Positions 17,203-28,200 of a stretch of DNA of 64,000 nucleotides are shown here, one piece after another. Under the pieces are notes generated by a model. It saw only the letters and a list, made by a program, of their open reading frames with translations, was not told the DNA's origin and ran no database searches. The stretch spans positions 1 through 64,000 of the forward strand of contig JAEMQU010000005.1 of assembly GCA_016463705.1 (NCBI GenBank), read 5' to 3'. The stretch is from Opitutales bacterium (GTDB taxonomy: Bacteria > Verrucomicrobiota > Verrucomicrobiia > Opitutales > UBA953). Positions within the stretch are counted from its first letter, which is position 1. The number at the start of each line of letters is the position of its first letter. Both the position numbers and the translations under genes were made by a program.

Positions 17203-19350
17203 TTAGGTTCGAGCAGGAGCGCGAGAAGAGGTCTCGACGACTTGCTTTAAAATAGCGGCAGGAACTTGCGCGAAGTTGCTTGGTTCCATGGTGTAAGAAG
17301 CACGGCCTTTGGAAAGGGAACGTACATCGGTAGCGTAACCAAACATTTCAGCGAGAGGAACGAGAGCGTTAATGTTACAGAGACCGTTCTTCGTTTCCAT
17401 ACCTTGGATTTGGCCGCGACGACGATTTAAGTCACCCATGATATCACCTTGATATTCTTCAGGGGTCACGACTTCGACCTTCATGATCGGCTCGAGTAAA
17501 ATAGGTTTTGCATCTTTCATCGCTTCCTTGAACGCGAAGATACCAGCCATCTTGAAGGCCATTTCGTTGGAGTCGACTTCGTGGAAAGATCCGAAAATGA
17601 TACGGGCTTTGAAATCGATTACTGGATAGCCAGCCACCGTTCCATTATTCGCAGCTTCGTTGATACCTTCGATCGTTGGCTTGATGTATTCTTTGGGAAT
17701 TACACCACCGACGATTTCGTTAACCACTTCCTGGCCCTTGCCCACGTTAGGCTCGAGTGTGATTTCGGCGTGGCCGTATTGACCACGACCACCGGACTGA
17801 CGAATAAATTTACCGACGCCTTCCGAACTAAGCGTAATGGTTTCGCGATAAGAAATCTGTGGCTTGCCTGATTTAGCTTCGACTTTGAATTCGCGCTTCA
17901 AGCGATCGACGATGATTTCTAAGTGCAACTCACCCATTCCGGAGATGAGGGTTTGTCCAGTTTCTGGATTAGAGGAAACTTTGAAAGTGGGATCTTCTTT
18001 AGCCAAGCGCTGTAAACCAAGCGAGAGACGTTCTTGGTCGCCCTTGGAATTTGGCTCGATGGACATCGAGATAACTGGATCTGCGAAAGTAGGTGGCTCG
18101 AGAACTAAATCGTCTTCGAGGGTGAGTGTATCACCAGTGATTACATCTTTTGGTCCGATAATCGCACAAATGTCGCCTGAGTAAGCGACGTCGATTTCTT
18201 CGCGATCCATCGCACGTAATAACACAATGCGCGAGATACGCTCATTGGAACGAGTACGAGGATTATAAAGATTATCACCCTTCTTCAATTGTCCGCGATA
18301 AACACGGAAGAAAACTAATTGGCCCACAAAGGGATCCGCCCAAAGTTTGAAACACAGACCGGTAACTTTCTGACTGTCGTCCGCATTAATTTTGATTTCG
18401 GAATCACCGTCGTCGGTAAAGGCACGTTGGCCGCCCATGTCGATAGGGGAAGGCAAGAAGTCGACAACGCAGTCGAGCAACATTTGGACGCCTTTATTTT
18501 TGAAAGCAGAACCAGGAATGACGCCGATGAAATTCATCGAGAGCGTGGCCTTACGAATACTGAAACGAACTTCTTCAATGCTGATTTCTTGTCCTTCTAA
18601 ATATTTACCAGCTAAAACGTCATCAAAGTCAGCTAAAGCTTCTAGTAAGCTATCGCGCCATTTCTTGGCTTCGTCTTTTTGTTTTTCAGGAATTTCGACG
18701 GTGTCGAACTTCATACCACGAGGATCGGTCTCGTCGTACACGTAGGCGACGTTCTTGATCAAATCGATCATGCCCTTAAAGTCTTCGCCTTGGCCGATCG
18801 GAATAAAGAGAGGGTGTGCGTTACCTTTTAATTTTTGGCGAATGTCATCCACTGCACCAAAATAGTCTGCACCGGTACGGTCCATCTTGTTGACGAAAGC
18901 CACACGTGGAACGTGGTACTTGTTCATCTGACGCCAAACAGTTTCCGATTGGGGCTGAACACCGGCGACCGCGCAGAATACCGCCACGGCACCATCTAAA
19001 ACACGGAGCGAACGCTCCACTTCAGCAGTAAAGTCAACGTGACCAGGAGTATCGATAATGTTGATACGGTGATCGATTTCAGCAAAAGGACCTTCTTTAG
19101 TTTTCCAACCGGCAGAAATCGCGGCAGCGGTGATGGTGATACCACGCTCACGCTCTTGTTCCATCCAGTCGGTTGTCGCCGTGCCATCATGAACCTCACC
19201 CATCTTGTGCACAACGCCAGTGTAGAACAGAATACGCTCAGTCGTCGTCGTCTTTCCTGCGTCAATGTGAGCAGCAATACCGATATTACGCGTATGTTCT
19301 AAAGGGAACTTACGGTTCGGAGAGTTGAGTTTGGAAAGAGTGGAGGACAT
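17203..19350 (-). CDS. fusA: elongation factor G
   Basis: GTPase that drives translocation and, with RRF, ribosome recycling. The G domain shows [14 protein letters not shown] (P-loop), [12 protein letters not shown] (G3) and NKMD (G4), followed by domains II-V with the domain IV region [11 protein letters not shown] and the C-terminal RRGQIQGME. It is full length at 715 residues. It lies between rpsG and rpsJ; tuf, which often follows fusA, is absent here. Confidence 0.97.
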   Translation of the reverse strand: MSSTLSKLNSPNRKFPLEHTRNIGIAAHIDAGKTTTTERILFYTGVVHKMGEVHDGTATTDWMEQERERGITITAAAISAGWKTKEGPFAEIDHRINIIDTPGHVDFTAEVERSLRVLDGAVAVFCAVAGVQPQSETVWRQMNKYHVPRVAFVNKMDRTGADYFGAVDDIRQKLKGNAHPLFIPIGQGEDFKGMIDLIKNVAYVYDETDPRGMKFDTVEIPEKQKDEAKKWRDSLLEALADFDDVLAGKYLEGQEISIEEVRFSIRKATLSMNFIGVIPGSAFKNKGVQMLLDCVVDFLPSPIDMGGQRAFTDDGDSEIKINADDSQKVTGLCFKLWADPFVGQLVFFRVYRGQLKKGDNLYNPRTRSNERISRIVLLRAMDREEIDVAYSGDICAIIGPKDVITGDTLTLEDDLVLEPPTFADPVISMSIEPNSKGDQERLSLGLQRLAKEDPTFKVSSNPETGQTLISGMGELHLEIIVDRLKREFKVEAKSGKPQISYRETITLSSEGVGKFIRQSGGRGQYGHAEITLEPNVGKGQEVVNEIVGGVIPKEYIKPTIEGINEAANNGTVAGYPVIDFKARIIFGSFHEVDSNEMAFKMAGIFAFKEAMKDAKPILLEPIMKVEVVTPEEYQGDIMGDLNRRRGQIQGMETKNGLCNINALVPLAEMFGYATDVRSLSKGRASYTMEPSNFAQVPAAILKQVVETSSRAPART

Positions 19351-19398
19351 GGGTCGTAACTGGGAGTTCGGCCTAAAAAGTTAAATTTCGAGAATAGT

Positions 19399-19872
19399 TT
19401 ACCAGCGGAGGTGAGCGAAGGCGCGGTTAGCTTGTGCCATCTTGTGAGTTTCTTCGCGCTTCTTCACCACGTTACCGGTGTTGTTGTAAGCATCGACGAT
19501 TTCGGCAGCGAGTGCTTCATGCATCGAGGTTCCTTTGCGACCTGCCGCAGATTGAACCACCCAGCGAAGGGCGATACTGTTTTGGCGCTCGTGGCTGACT
19601 TCGACCGGAACTTGGTAAGTCGCACCACCTACGCGGCGACTTTTTACTTCAAGCTTAGGACGGCAGTTTTCTAAGGCGCCCAAGAGTAATTCTACGGGGT
19701 TACCTTTTACCAATTTCTCAGAAACTTTTTCGATCGCACCATAGACAATACTTTGGGCGATGGATTTCTTGCCTGACTTCATCACGATGTTGATGAGTTG
19801 GCTAACCAAAGTGCTGCCGTAGCGAGCGTCTGGAAGGTGAATGCGTTTAACTGCTTTACGACGACGTGACAT
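19399..19872 (-). CDS. rpsG: 30S ribosomal protein S7
   Basis: Initiator of 30S head assembly, contacting E-site tRNA. The 157 residues show MSRRRKAVKR at the start, then YGSTLVSQLINIVMKSGKKS, LENCRPKLEVKSRRVGGATY and the C-terminal KREETHKMAQANRAFAHLRW. Its place between rpsL and fusA is the classic str order. Confidence 0.97.
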   Translation of the reverse strand: MSRRRKAVKRIHLPDARYGSTLVSQLINIVMKSGKKSIAQSIVYGAIEKVSEKLVKGNPVELLLGALENCRPKLEVKSRRVGGATYQVPVEVSHERQNSIALRWVVQSAAGRKGTSMHEALAAEIVDAYNNTGNVVKKREETHKMAQANRAFAHLRW

Positions 19873-19900
19873 GAGTAAGTGAGATTCTAAAGTTTAGGAA

Positions 19901-20284
19901 TTAGACTTTCTTTTCCTTAGGACGCTTAACGCCATATTTGGAACGTGAGCGACGACGCTTCTCAACTCCCGAACAATCGAGAGGTCCGCGGACGATGTGA
20001 TAACGAACACCAGGAAGATCTTTTACCCGACCACCGCGTACTAAGACGACGGAGTGTTCTTGGAGCTTATGGCCTTCATCAGGAATATAAGTAATCACTT
20101 CTTGTCCATTCGTCAGACGAACCTTCGCGACTTTGCGTTGCGCCGAATTTGGTTTCTTCGGAGTACGGATCATCACCTGCACACAAACGCCACGACGGAA
20201 GGGCGAGTTGTTCAAGGCGGGTGACTTGGACTTAGCCTTCGGTTGAAGGCGAGGTTTACGGACGAGCTGGTTGATGGTAGGCAT
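19901..20284 (-). CDS. rpsL: 30S ribosomal protein S12
   Basis: Decoding-centre protein and first gene of the long ribosomal run. The loops that govern accuracy and streptomycin response are wild type in form: the Lys in [11 protein letters not shown] and the [13 protein letters not shown] loop with the Asp that is methylthiolated in other bacteria. The length is 127. rpoBC is not upstream; instead a divergent exported-protein gene begins 172 bases away. Confidence 0.97.
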   Translation of the reverse strand: MPTINQLVRKPRLQPKAKSKSPALNNSPFRRGVCVQVMIRTPKKPNSAQRKVAKVRLTNGQEVITYIPDEGHKLQEHSVVLVRGGRVKDLPGVRYHIVRGPLDCSGVEKRRRSRSKYGVKRPKEKKV

Positions 20285-20456
20285 GGACCTAAGAAATTAG
20301 GGAAAAGAGGGTTGAGGCATAGAAGTCCAAGACCCCCGTGCAAGCGGAAAGTGCTACGATTTTAAGATTTCTTCAGTCGAGGCCGATTTTTGGGCGTTGA
20401 GGCCGATTTTTTAGAGAGACAAATCCGCTACGATTGGCAAGGATGAGCCCTCCAGC
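20285..20456. promoter_or_regulatory. divergent promoter region between rpsL and the TPR protein gene
   Basis: These 172 bases hold the start signals for both directions. Minus-strand candidates for rpsL are TTGCAC / TATGCC with a 16-base spacer (20316-20343) and a distant TTGCCA at 20436-20441. Plus-strand candidates are TGCTACGAT at 20352-20360, resembling an extended -10, and TACGAT at 20429-20434. A 13-base direct repeat GAGGCCGATTTTT occurs at 20379-20391 and 20399-20411. A GAGGGTTGAGG motif lies at 20307-20317 in the rpsL leader. None of these assignments is certain. Confidence 0.4.
20379..20411. repeat. 13-bp direct repeat with 20-bp period
   Basis: GAGGCCGATTTTT occurs twice, 20 bases apart centre to centre, in the divergent spacer between rpsL and the TPR gene. 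Two helical turns of spacing would suit paired binding of one regulator on the same face of DNA. The protein is unknown. Confidence 0.5.
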
Positions 20457-22289
20457 ATGTTTCGCCCCTTCGCCACTCTTCTAATAGTTAGTTTAACCCT
20501 ATATTCACAGGGTTTTGCCGCTAACTCCGAACCCGGAAAACAGGCTCCGAGTAACACTCAAACACCCCCCGCACCCGCTCCCACTGGTACTAGAAAAACG
20601 GATAAAACTCTTAAAAATAGCTCCAAGGAGCAAACCGACGCTGAATTGATCCTCCTCTCCGGCCTACCCCTCACCAAAGGAGTCGAAGCCACTCAATCCT
20701 ACGTCCGTATTTCGGTCATTAAATCTGACCTCATCGAAGATTCGACCCTTAAACAATGGGTCAGACTCGCTTTATCAAAAATCTCCGACCAACCCGAAAG
20801 CGCCGCTGCCATCCGCGAAGAACATCTGATTAGAGTTGGCGATTATTACCTGACTCAGGCCCTCGAAGCTCAAAAATTAAATAAGATACCCGAGGCCTAC
20901 AAAATAGCCCAAATTGCCGTACGTATCAGCCCGGGTAACACTAAGTCTAAGTTATTATTAGCCAACATTTTACATAATAATTATGGTCGGACAGAAGATG
21001 CAGTTCAAACCCTGCGCCGTGGGCTAGATTATCTTAATATTACCGACACCTTGGGCAGGGATTATTTGGACCGCTACTTCCAACTTCTTCAATTAGTGGA
21101 ACGCGACGATGAGGTCATCGAGCAAAGCCTCCTCATGCTGAAGAACGGAAAAGATCTTCCACCGTCCACCCGCCAAACAATTTCTCTAGCCGCCGCCACT
21201 TCACTTTACTGGGTCGGTCGCTACGCCGAGACAGTTAATATTATAAATTTAAATGGCCTCGATGAAAACGCCCGCGGGTTACTTTTAAAAGCACGAGCAC
21301 TTTTCGACGGTGGCAAAACTACCGAGGCCATCAGTTACCTGGAATCGAAAACCTCACAATTTTCCAGTAACGCTAAAGATGCGATCTACGCACAGCTCGC
21401 GCGCTTTCACTTATTAATGGGGAAACCAAAAATCGCTCTCACGGTCACCAATGAACGGATTGGCTTAGATGAAAAAGCGCCCTTCCCACATTTACAAAAA
21501 TTATTAATTCTCGACCGACTCGGACTCAAAGATGACTACGAAAAAGAACTGCAACTCATCGCCGAAAAATTTTCGGGAAATTCTGCGGCCATGCTCGCAC
21601 TCGCCAATTTCGCCGCGGAACGTGGCTATGAAGGACTCACTTCAACGTTAGCTAACGTAGCTGCAAATCGTGGCTTTGAACGGGCTACCTTTGTGGCACT
21701 TCATCTTGAATCTTTAATCAACGGGGGCCACCCCGAGGAAGCAATTGCTCAATATCAACAGGTCAATTCAGCCGAAAAGAGTTTCTTCACCTCTAATCAA
21801 TCTATTATCCAAGCCCTCCTCGGCGTCGCTTACCACGCCCGTCCGAAAAAAGATGATATCGCCGCGAAGAGTGATCGAAATATCGGCGATCGTTATCTCA
21901 CCGAATTTCTTAAAACACCCAACCTGAGTCCCGAAGCTTATCGCTCGGTGGGGCGACAATTGAGAGCAGTGCGCGCGAGTGATGCCGCCGTGCGCGTTTT
22001 AGAAATAGGGGTGAAATTATATCCGAAATATTCTCAGCTGAAGGCTGATTATATCGGTGCACGCATTCTCGCTGGCACCGTCGACGCTTATGGTACCAGA
22101 AAATCTGTAGCCGATGACCTAGAAGAATTATTAAAAATGCGTCGCCCTTCCCCTCTCATTTGGCACGAAGCACTTTCGTGGTTACGTTCGGAAGCAAAAC
22201 TTTCTAAAGAGCAGGCCAACCGTCTCGAAAAATCCATCGCTCCCTTGGCCCGCCCCGATTTAGATATGAAGGCCCTTTCCGGACGCTAG
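20457..22289 (+). CDS. exported TPR-like repeat protein
   Basis: The 610-residue protein begins with a signal peptide (residues 1-22, MFRPFATLLIVSLTLYSQGF, then AANSE). A low-complexity Pro/Thr/Lys linker of about 30 residues follows. The rest is almost wholly helical, with tetratricopeptide-like hairpins such as AYKIAQIAVRISPGNTKSKL, DAVQTLRRGLDYL and ALTVTNERIGLDEKAPFPHL. It is therefore a probable periplasmic scaffold. No enzymatic motif is seen. The stop codon is 3 bases before sufE, so it likely heads the operon with sufE, ctaA, ctaB and the cyclo-ligase, but no shared function is evident. Confidence 0.8.
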   Translation: MFRPFATLLIVSLTLYSQGFAANSEPGKQAPSNTQTPPAPAPTGTRKTDKTLKNSSKEQTDAELILLSGLPLTKGVEATQSYVRISVIKSDLIEDSTLKQWVRLALSKISDQPESAAAIREEHLIRVGDYYLTQALEAQKLNKIPEAYKIAQIAVRISPGNTKSKLLLANILHNNYGRTEDAVQTLRRGLDYLNITDTLGRDYLDRYFQLLQLVERDDEVIEQSLLMLKNGKDLPPSTRQTISLAAATSLYWVGRYAETVNIINLNGLDENARGLLLKARALFDGGKTTEAISYLESKTSQFSSNAKDAIYAQLARFHLLMGKPKIALTVTNERIGLDEKAPFPHLQKLLILDRLGLKDDYEKELQLIAEKFSGNSAAMLALANFAAERGYEGLTSTLANVAANRGFERATFVALHLESLINGGHPEEAIAQYQQVNSAEKSFFTSNQSIIQALLGVAYHARPKKDDIAAKSDRNIGDRYLTEFLKTPNLSPEAYRSVGRQLRAVRASDAAVRVLEIGVKLYPKYSQLKADYIGARILAGTVDAYGTRKSVADDLEELLKMRRPSPLIWHEALSWLRSEAKLSKEQANRLEKSIAPLARPDLDMKALSGR

Positions 22290-22292
22290 AGC

Positions 22293-22715
22293 ATGCCCAA
22301 CATTCAAGAAAAACGGGCGGCTCTTATCGCCGAACTGGAACCGTTCGCTGATCACCACGAACGCTTTCAATATGTCATCGACCGAGCAAAATCAGCACCC
22401 GGGCTGCCCGCCAATCTGAGGCTCGATGTATTTTTGATCGAAGGATGCACCTCCAATCTTTGGCTCATCCCCACGACGAAAAATGGCCGCTGTCATTTTC
22501 AGTGCGATGCGGACTCCTTGATCACCAAAGGCATCGCCTCCCTGGTTTGTGATTTCTACGAAGGCGCTTCCGTGGCAGAAGTAGCACAAACGGATGCCGA
22601 CTTCTTAGCGGAAGTGGGCATTACCCAACATCTTTCTCCGAATCGTCGCAACGGATTATCAAATTTAGTTTCTAAAATTCGTAATTTTGCCAAAGCCGTA
22701 TTATCTAGTTCATAA
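22293..22715 (+). CDS. sufE: SufE-family cysteine desulfurase activator
   Basis: Accepts persulfide sulfur from a SufS-type cysteine desulfurase for iron-sulfur cluster assembly. The 140-residue protein shows RFQYVIDRAK at the N-terminus and the acceptor Cys52 in IEGCTSNLW, matching the family motif V.GC.S.VW, followed by CHFQCDADSLITKGIASLV. sufS is not nearby. It is 3 bases after the TPR gene and 5 bases before ctaA. Confidence 0.88.
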   Translation: MPNIQEKRAALIAELEPFADHHERFQYVIDRAKSAPGLPANLRLDVFLIEGCTSNLWLIPTTKNGRCHFQCDADSLITKGIASLVCDFYEGASVAEVAQTDADFLAEVGITQHLSPNRRNGLSNLVSKIRNFAKAVLSSS

Positions 22716-22720
22716 TCACT

Positions 22721-23638
22721 ATGAAGGATTCACCGGCTTCACTTCCTAATCCATTTTTGAAATGGCTTTGCTTAAGTGCACTGGTTTGGGCGGTACTCGT
22801 TCTTCAAGCCGGTGGATTCACGACCAGTATCCGAGCGGGCATGGCCTTTCTCGATTGGCCACTTTCCAACGGCTCACTCAATCCTCCCGGTTGGCTCACC
22901 GAAATTGATAAGTTCGCCGAACACTCCCATCGATTAGCAGCAACGGGACTGGGTTTATTTTGTATCGCCATCGCCTGGACTCATCGTCGCTGGGAGAAAC
23001 GACAACTGATTCGTCGGGCTGCCTACCTACTTTTAGGATTAATTATTTTTCAAGGTCTACTCGGCGGATTACGTGTGATGCTCGACCAATTAAATATTGG
23101 TGGAGATGGAAATCTTAAAGCAGTGAGCTTTGCTATTGGTCATGCGGTGAATGCCCAACTCACCATCGCCGTCTTAGCCATCATCGCGATGAGCCACACA
23201 AAACTTTGGCAAAATAGTCCGAACCAGTCTTCACGTTTTGAAATAATCAGCGGGAGAATTAGTTTAATTCTTTTATTGAGTGTCATTCTTATGGGAGCAG
23301 TCATGCGCCAAAATCATTTCACCCTTTGGGCAACCCAGCCAACCACCTACGAACTTTTTATCCCTAACGGCGCCGGGCTACCCCAGGTGATTAATAGTTT
23401 GCACCGCGGCGGAGCACTCATCGCCGGTATTCTCGTGATTGTTTTTGCTTTGTCCGGGCAGCGCCCTGCTCACCGCTGGATTTCACTATTAGTTCTTTTA
23501 ACCATACAAATCACGCTCGGGATTTTAAGCATCCAATTGCCTTTAAATCCGCATGTTCGAACGATTCACCTGGTGGTAGGTGCCGCCCTATTCTCCACTC
23601 TCTGTGCCCAAGTTGCTCTGCTGCATCGACGGAATTAA
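22721..23638 (+). CDS. ctaA: heme A synthase (COX15/CtaA family)
   Basis: Oxidises the heme O methyl group to a formyl group for cytochrome aa3-type oxidases in the inner membrane. About eight membrane helices are visible in 305 residues. Conserved His residues occur in EHSHRLAATGLG, GHAVNAQLTIAVLA, LHRGGALIAGILV and near the C-terminus in HLVVGAALFSTL. The following ctaB makes its substrate, heme O. The oxidase subunits lie outside the window. Confidence 0.9.
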   Translation: MKDSPASLPNPFLKWLCLSALVWAVLVLQAGGFTTSIRAGMAFLDWPLSNGSLNPPGWLTEIDKFAEHSHRLAATGLGLFCIAIAWTHRRWEKRQLIRRAAYLLLGLIIFQGLLGGLRVMLDQLNIGGDGNLKAVSFAIGHAVNAQLTIAVLAIIAMSHTKLWQNSPNQSSRFEIISGRISLILLLSVILMGAVMRQNHFTLWATQPTTYELFIPNGAGLPQVINSLHRGGALIAGILVIVFALSGQRPAHRWISLLVLLTIQITLGILSIQLPLNPHVRTIHLVVGAALFSTLCAQVALLHRRN

Positions 23639-23673
23639 CTTTAACCTTTAATTAAAATCGTCACCACCAACGT

Positions 23674-24588
23674 ATGAGCTCCAAAGCTGGATCAATCCCC
23701 GCCGCCTATTGGGAGCTAACTAAACCACGTTTATCTTTTCTTTCAGTACTGACCGCACTCACTGGATATTTCTGTAGTAATCCTCATCCCCAGGGCGGCG
23801 TTGACTCTAAGGGACTCGTATCACTCGCACTCGGCACCGCCCTCGCCGCAGGAGGATGTGGCGCACTCAATATGTGGATGGAACGGCAGGCCGACAGCCA
23901 AATGGATCGCACCAAGTTCCGTCCATTGCCTAGTGGTTTAATTAAACCACTCCACGCCCTTATTTTTGGAACGTTTTTAAGTATCGTCGGGGTAGGTTTG
24001 GTTTGGAAAGGAGCCAACACCTTGGCTGGACTTCTCACCCTCGCGACAGTGGTCTCCTACTTACTCTTCTATACACCGCTTAAAACGAAAACAACTTGGT
24101 GCACTCTGGTGGGCTCACTCCCCGGCGCAATTCCACCCATCATCGGCACCGCCACTAAACTTGGCACGATTGATACCATGGGCTGGTGGCTTTTTGCCCT
24201 GCTCTTTTTCTGGCAAGTTCCTCACTTCATGTCTCTCGCTGTCATGTGTCGTCATGATTATGAACGCGGCGGATTTAAAATTGCCACCGTGGCCGATCCC
24301 ACCGGACGCTCCGCGGCACTGTGGTCGATTTCATTCATGATTCCGATGCTCTTCGTGGTGAGCGCGATTGCCCAAACATTTTTTGCACCCGATTGCACTT
24401 CAACCCTGAGAGGCTGGATGAGCCCGTTTATTTGGGTATCCCTCATCGCGAGTATCATCTTTTTAAAACTCAGTCTCGATTTTATGCTACCCCATCGCCG
24501 GAACGAAGTCGCCAAACCTTTCTTCCTCGCGTCGATACTTTATCTCCCTGTCATCCTTCTCACTCTTACTCTTAATCGTCTGTTCTAA
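23674..24588 (+). CDS. ctaB: protoheme IX farnesyltransferase (heme O synthase)
   Basis: Adds a farnesyl group to protoheme IX. The UbiA-type polyprenyl transferase fold has the Asp-rich motif NMWMERQADSQMDRTKFRPL and the second motif YTPLKTKTTWCTLVGSLPGA, plus roughly eight to nine membrane helices in 304 residues. The pairing with ctaA defines a heme O/A pathway, consistent with aerobic respiration. Confidence 0.94.
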   Translation: MSSKAGSIPAAYWELTKPRLSFLSVLTALTGYFCSNPHPQGGVDSKGLVSLALGTALAAGGCGALNMWMERQADSQMDRTKFRPLPSGLIKPLHALIFGTFLSIVGVGLVWKGANTLAGLLTLATVVSYLLFYTPLKTKTTWCTLVGSLPGAIPPIIGTATKLGTIDTMGWWLFALLFFWQVPHFMSLAVMCRHDYERGGFKIATVADPTGRSAALWSISFMIPMLFVVSAIAQTFFAPDCTSTLRGWMSPFIWVSLIASIIFLKLSLDFMLPHRRNEVAKPFFLASILYLPVILLTLTLNRLF

Positions 24589-24590
24589 CT

Positions 24591-25172
24591 ATGGATCCGC
24601 AGGAAGTAAAAGTACGTCTGCGGCAGGAATTAAAAAGTTCACGCGAGTCTATCGGCCCAGCCCAGCGCGAAGCTGCCGCGATGGCCGCTGAAGCAAAAAT
24701 TATAAATCTACCCGAATGGCAAAACGCAAAAGTGGTTTGCCTGTATGCGTCTTTCCAAGGCGAATTACCGACGACCCAACTTTTGCAAAATCTTCTAAAT
24801 TTGGAAAAGAGATGCGTGCTCCCTAAAGTCAATTCGGAGGGACAGCCTGAACTTTATGAAATTAAAAGTTTTCAGGATTTAGAACTCTCGTCCTTAGAAA
24901 TTCTTGAACCAAAAATTAACTGCCCGCGTATCAACCCGACTCAAATCGATTTCTTTCTCGTACCGGGTATTGGTTTTGATCGCCGAGGAAATCGTCTTGG
25001 GCACGGCGCAGGTTTTTACGATCGGCTACTCGCTCAGGCTAGTCCGAGAGCTTATTTTCTTGGGTACGGTTATGATTTTCAGGTGGTTGATGCGATTCCC
25101 CATGAAGCACATGATATGGTGATGCACGCGATGGCTACACCCTCTCAGATAATTTATATTAAACCTGTGTAG
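24591..25172 (+). CDS. 5-formyltetrahydrofolate cyclo-ligase
   Basis: Converts 5-formyl-THF plus ATP to 5,10-methenyl-THF, recycling an inhibitory folate. The 193 residues show the N-terminal KVRLRQELKSSRESI, the phosphate region VVCLYASFQGELPT, and the diagnostic C-terminal FLVPGIGFDRRGNRLGHGAG-FYDRLL. The ATG follows the ctaB stop after 2 bases. The 43 bases downstream before uvrA are too short for a 6S RNA, which neighbours this gene in proteobacteria. Confidence 0.94.
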   Translation: MDPQEVKVRLRQELKSSRESIGPAQREAAAMAAEAKIINLPEWQNAKVVCLYASFQGELPTTQLLQNLLNLEKRCVLPKVNSEGQPELYEIKSFQDLELSSLEILEPKINCPRINPTQIDFFLVPGIGFDRRGNRLGHGAGFYDRLLAQASPRAYFLGYGYDFQVVDAIPHEAHDMVMHAMATPSQIIYIKPV

Positions 25173-25215
25173 TCGGTTTGCTAAAAATCACTTATGCAGT
25201 CCGTTGAGCGGTCCG

Positions 25216-28200
25216 ATGACTACCAGTCGCCCCAACGCCATCCGACTCCGTGGAGTTCGCCAAAATAATCTCAAGGGGTTTGATATCGATATTCCGATTG
25301 GAAAGTTGATCGTCGTCACCGGACTTAGCGGAGCCGGCAAGTCATCTCTCGTTTTTGACACCCTCCACGCCGAAGGACAACGTCGCTACGTTGAAACGTT
25401 TAGCCCGTACGTCCGCCAATTTTTGGAACTGCTCCCAGCACCCGCACTCGACTCCGCCGAAAACATCCGCCCGTCGGTCGCCATCAAACAAGGCAACACT
25501 GTCCGCACCTCGCGCTCCAATGTCGGCACAATGACCGAGCTTTGCGATTGGTTTAAAGTTTGGTTTGCGCACCGCGCACAGCTCATCGATCCAGCGAGTG
25601 GCGAACCAATCACCCCCCAAGGACCCGATACCGCCTGGGAAATCTGTCTAAAGAAATACCGCAACCAATCGGTGGTGGTTACTTTCGCCTTACAAAAACC
25701 TGAAGGACTCACCTGGGAAGCCATCGCCGATGAGTTTATTCGGGCAGGGTTTACCCGTGCTTATATTAAAAATAAAAGAATAAGTCTCGGTGAAGATAAA
25801 ATCCCCGAAGGCGAATCAGAAATTTTGCTCATTCAGGATCGTGTTAAAATTGAGCCCGCCGCAAACTCTCGTTTTCACGAAGCTACTTTAAGCGCCTTTC
25901 GTTTAGGCGGTGGAAGAATGAGATTAATCAATGAAGACGGCTCAGAAATTGCCCGATTCAGTGAAGCATTAGAATCGCCCGTTAACGGTAAAAAATTCCG
26001 AGCGGCGACCCCTGCGCTCTTTTCTTTCAACTCGCCGATTGGGGCCTGTGCTTGCTGTAAGGGATTTGGACGAGTCATCGGACTGGATTGGAAAAAAATC
26101 ATTCCTAAGCCAGATACTACTTTAGCTGAAGGCGCCATCGCTCCCTTTCAAGGAGCCGTCTACGGAGAAAGTCAGAAAGACCTGCAACGGGCGTGTAAAA
26201 AGAAAAATATTCCGATGGATGTTCCTTGGAATAAATTATCGGCGAGCCACCGAAAATTTATCGAAGAAGGTGACCCCACATACGAATCTGGCGAATGGGA
26301 ATCCAAATGGTACGGCGTCAGAGGTTTCTTCCGCTGGCTCGAGTCGAGCACTTACAAAATGCATGTGCGCATGTATCTGTCGCGCTGGCGTGCCTACGAA
26401 GAATGTCCGCAATGCCACGGAAAAAGATTTTGCGCAGAATCCTTGTTCTGGAAATGGGAAAATAAAACACTGGCTGATCTGTACGCCATTCCCGTGAAAG
26501 AACTCAAAGAATTACTTCTGCCGCACGCACCCAAAAATTCTCGCCATCCAGCGAACCACGCCCTCGAAGCTATTTTAGCACGACTGGGTTATCTCGAAGC
26601 AGTTGGACTCAACTATCTGACCCTGGATCGATTATCTCGGACTCTCTCTGGAGGTGAAATTCAACGTGTTAATCTGACCTCATGTCTCGGGGCCTGTTTA
26701 GCCGATACTATTTTCGTCCTCGATGAGCCCAGCGTGGGCATGCACGCCCGCGACTTATCCAAGATGGTCACCATTTTAAGAAGTCTGGTCGACCAAGGTA
26801 ATACGGTGGTCGTGGTAGAGCACGATGAATCAGTCATGCGGGCCGCCGATTGGTTAATTGAAATTGGACCTCAGCCCGGTGCACAAGGTGGCTATTGCCT
26901 CTATCAGGGTAAGCCCGATGGAATTTTAAAAATTAAAGAATCCGCCACCGGTGCATGGCTCTCGGGGAAACGAAAAGTCGAACCACGCAAAATCAGACCC
27001 GTGACTAATGCCACTCCGCGTCTGCGTATTGAAAATATCAGCATTAATAATCTAAATAATTTTTCCGGTACCCTGCCCCTGGGTAAACTCGTTGGACTCT
27101 GTGGCGTATCGGGATCAGGGAAATCGACCCTACTACACCAAGTGATTGGACGGGGAAATTTAGATGACGAAGACGCCAGCAATCCACTGAATGGGAAATT
27201 AATTTTTGACGTAGATCCAGCCGAAGTCGCCGTCATCGATCAATCGCCAGCCGCGCGCACTTCACGCTCTAATCCTGCGCTTTATGTCGGAGCCTGGGAT
27301 GCCATCAGAAATTTACTCGGTAACTCCGATGCAGCCAAAGTAGCGGGACTCACCCCTTCACATTTTTCTTTTAACGCTGGCGAAGGTCGATGTGAACGCT
27401 GCGGAGGTGCGGGCTGGGAGACGGTTGAGATGCAATTCGTCTCCGACGTCGCCCTCCCTTGCCCTTCTTGTAATGGTAAACGCTTCCGCGACGAAATCTT
27501 AGCTTTCAAATTCGACGGAAAATCCGTGGCCGATTTATTAGCGATGTCTGTTACTGAAGCTCGTGTTTTTCTCGGTGGACGAACTCCAGCGAGTAATCAA
27601 TTGAGCGTGCTGGAAGAAGTCGGCCTGGGTTATCTTTCAATGGGACAACCTTTGACCACCTTATCGGGCGGGGAAGCTCAGCGCTTAAAACTGGTGCGTT
27701 ATTTATCGCGACTGGATCCATCAAAAACCGGTTCACTCTTACTGCTTGATGAACCCACCACAGGATTACACCGCGAAGATGTTTCCAAATTAATTAAATT
27801 ACTCCAACGACTCACCGATGCCGGCCACTCACTCATCGTCGTAGAACACCATCTTGATGTTTTAAAGTCGTGCGATTGGCTCGTTGAAATAGGTCCTGAA
27901 GCTGGACCGCAGGGCGGAAAACTGATTGCCGAGGGAACACCTGAAGTAGTCGCCCAAGGAAAAACAACCACCGGAAAATATCTCGCTCTCGAAGACAAAG
28001 CCTTTGATACGAAAACAAATTATGTCAGTGCCCCGCGACCTACAGCAATCACCCTGACGGGCGCGCGTGAACATAACCTTAAAAATATTTCTGTAAAAAT
28101 TCCGCACGGGTCACTCTCCGTAATGACTGGTGTTTCGGGATCAGGAAAATCAACTCTGGCGTTTGATATTCTATTCGCTGAAGGACAAAGACGATTCTTG

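Noticed and set aside
20443..20484. ATG at 20443, eight bases after TACGAT, as a leaderless start
   Set aside because: It is out of frame with the TPR protein and stops after 13 codons. It could be a leader peptide, but nothing supports that.
25173..25215. 6S RNA next to the 5-formyl-THF cyclo-ligase gene
   Set aside because: The space between the two genes is only 43 bases.
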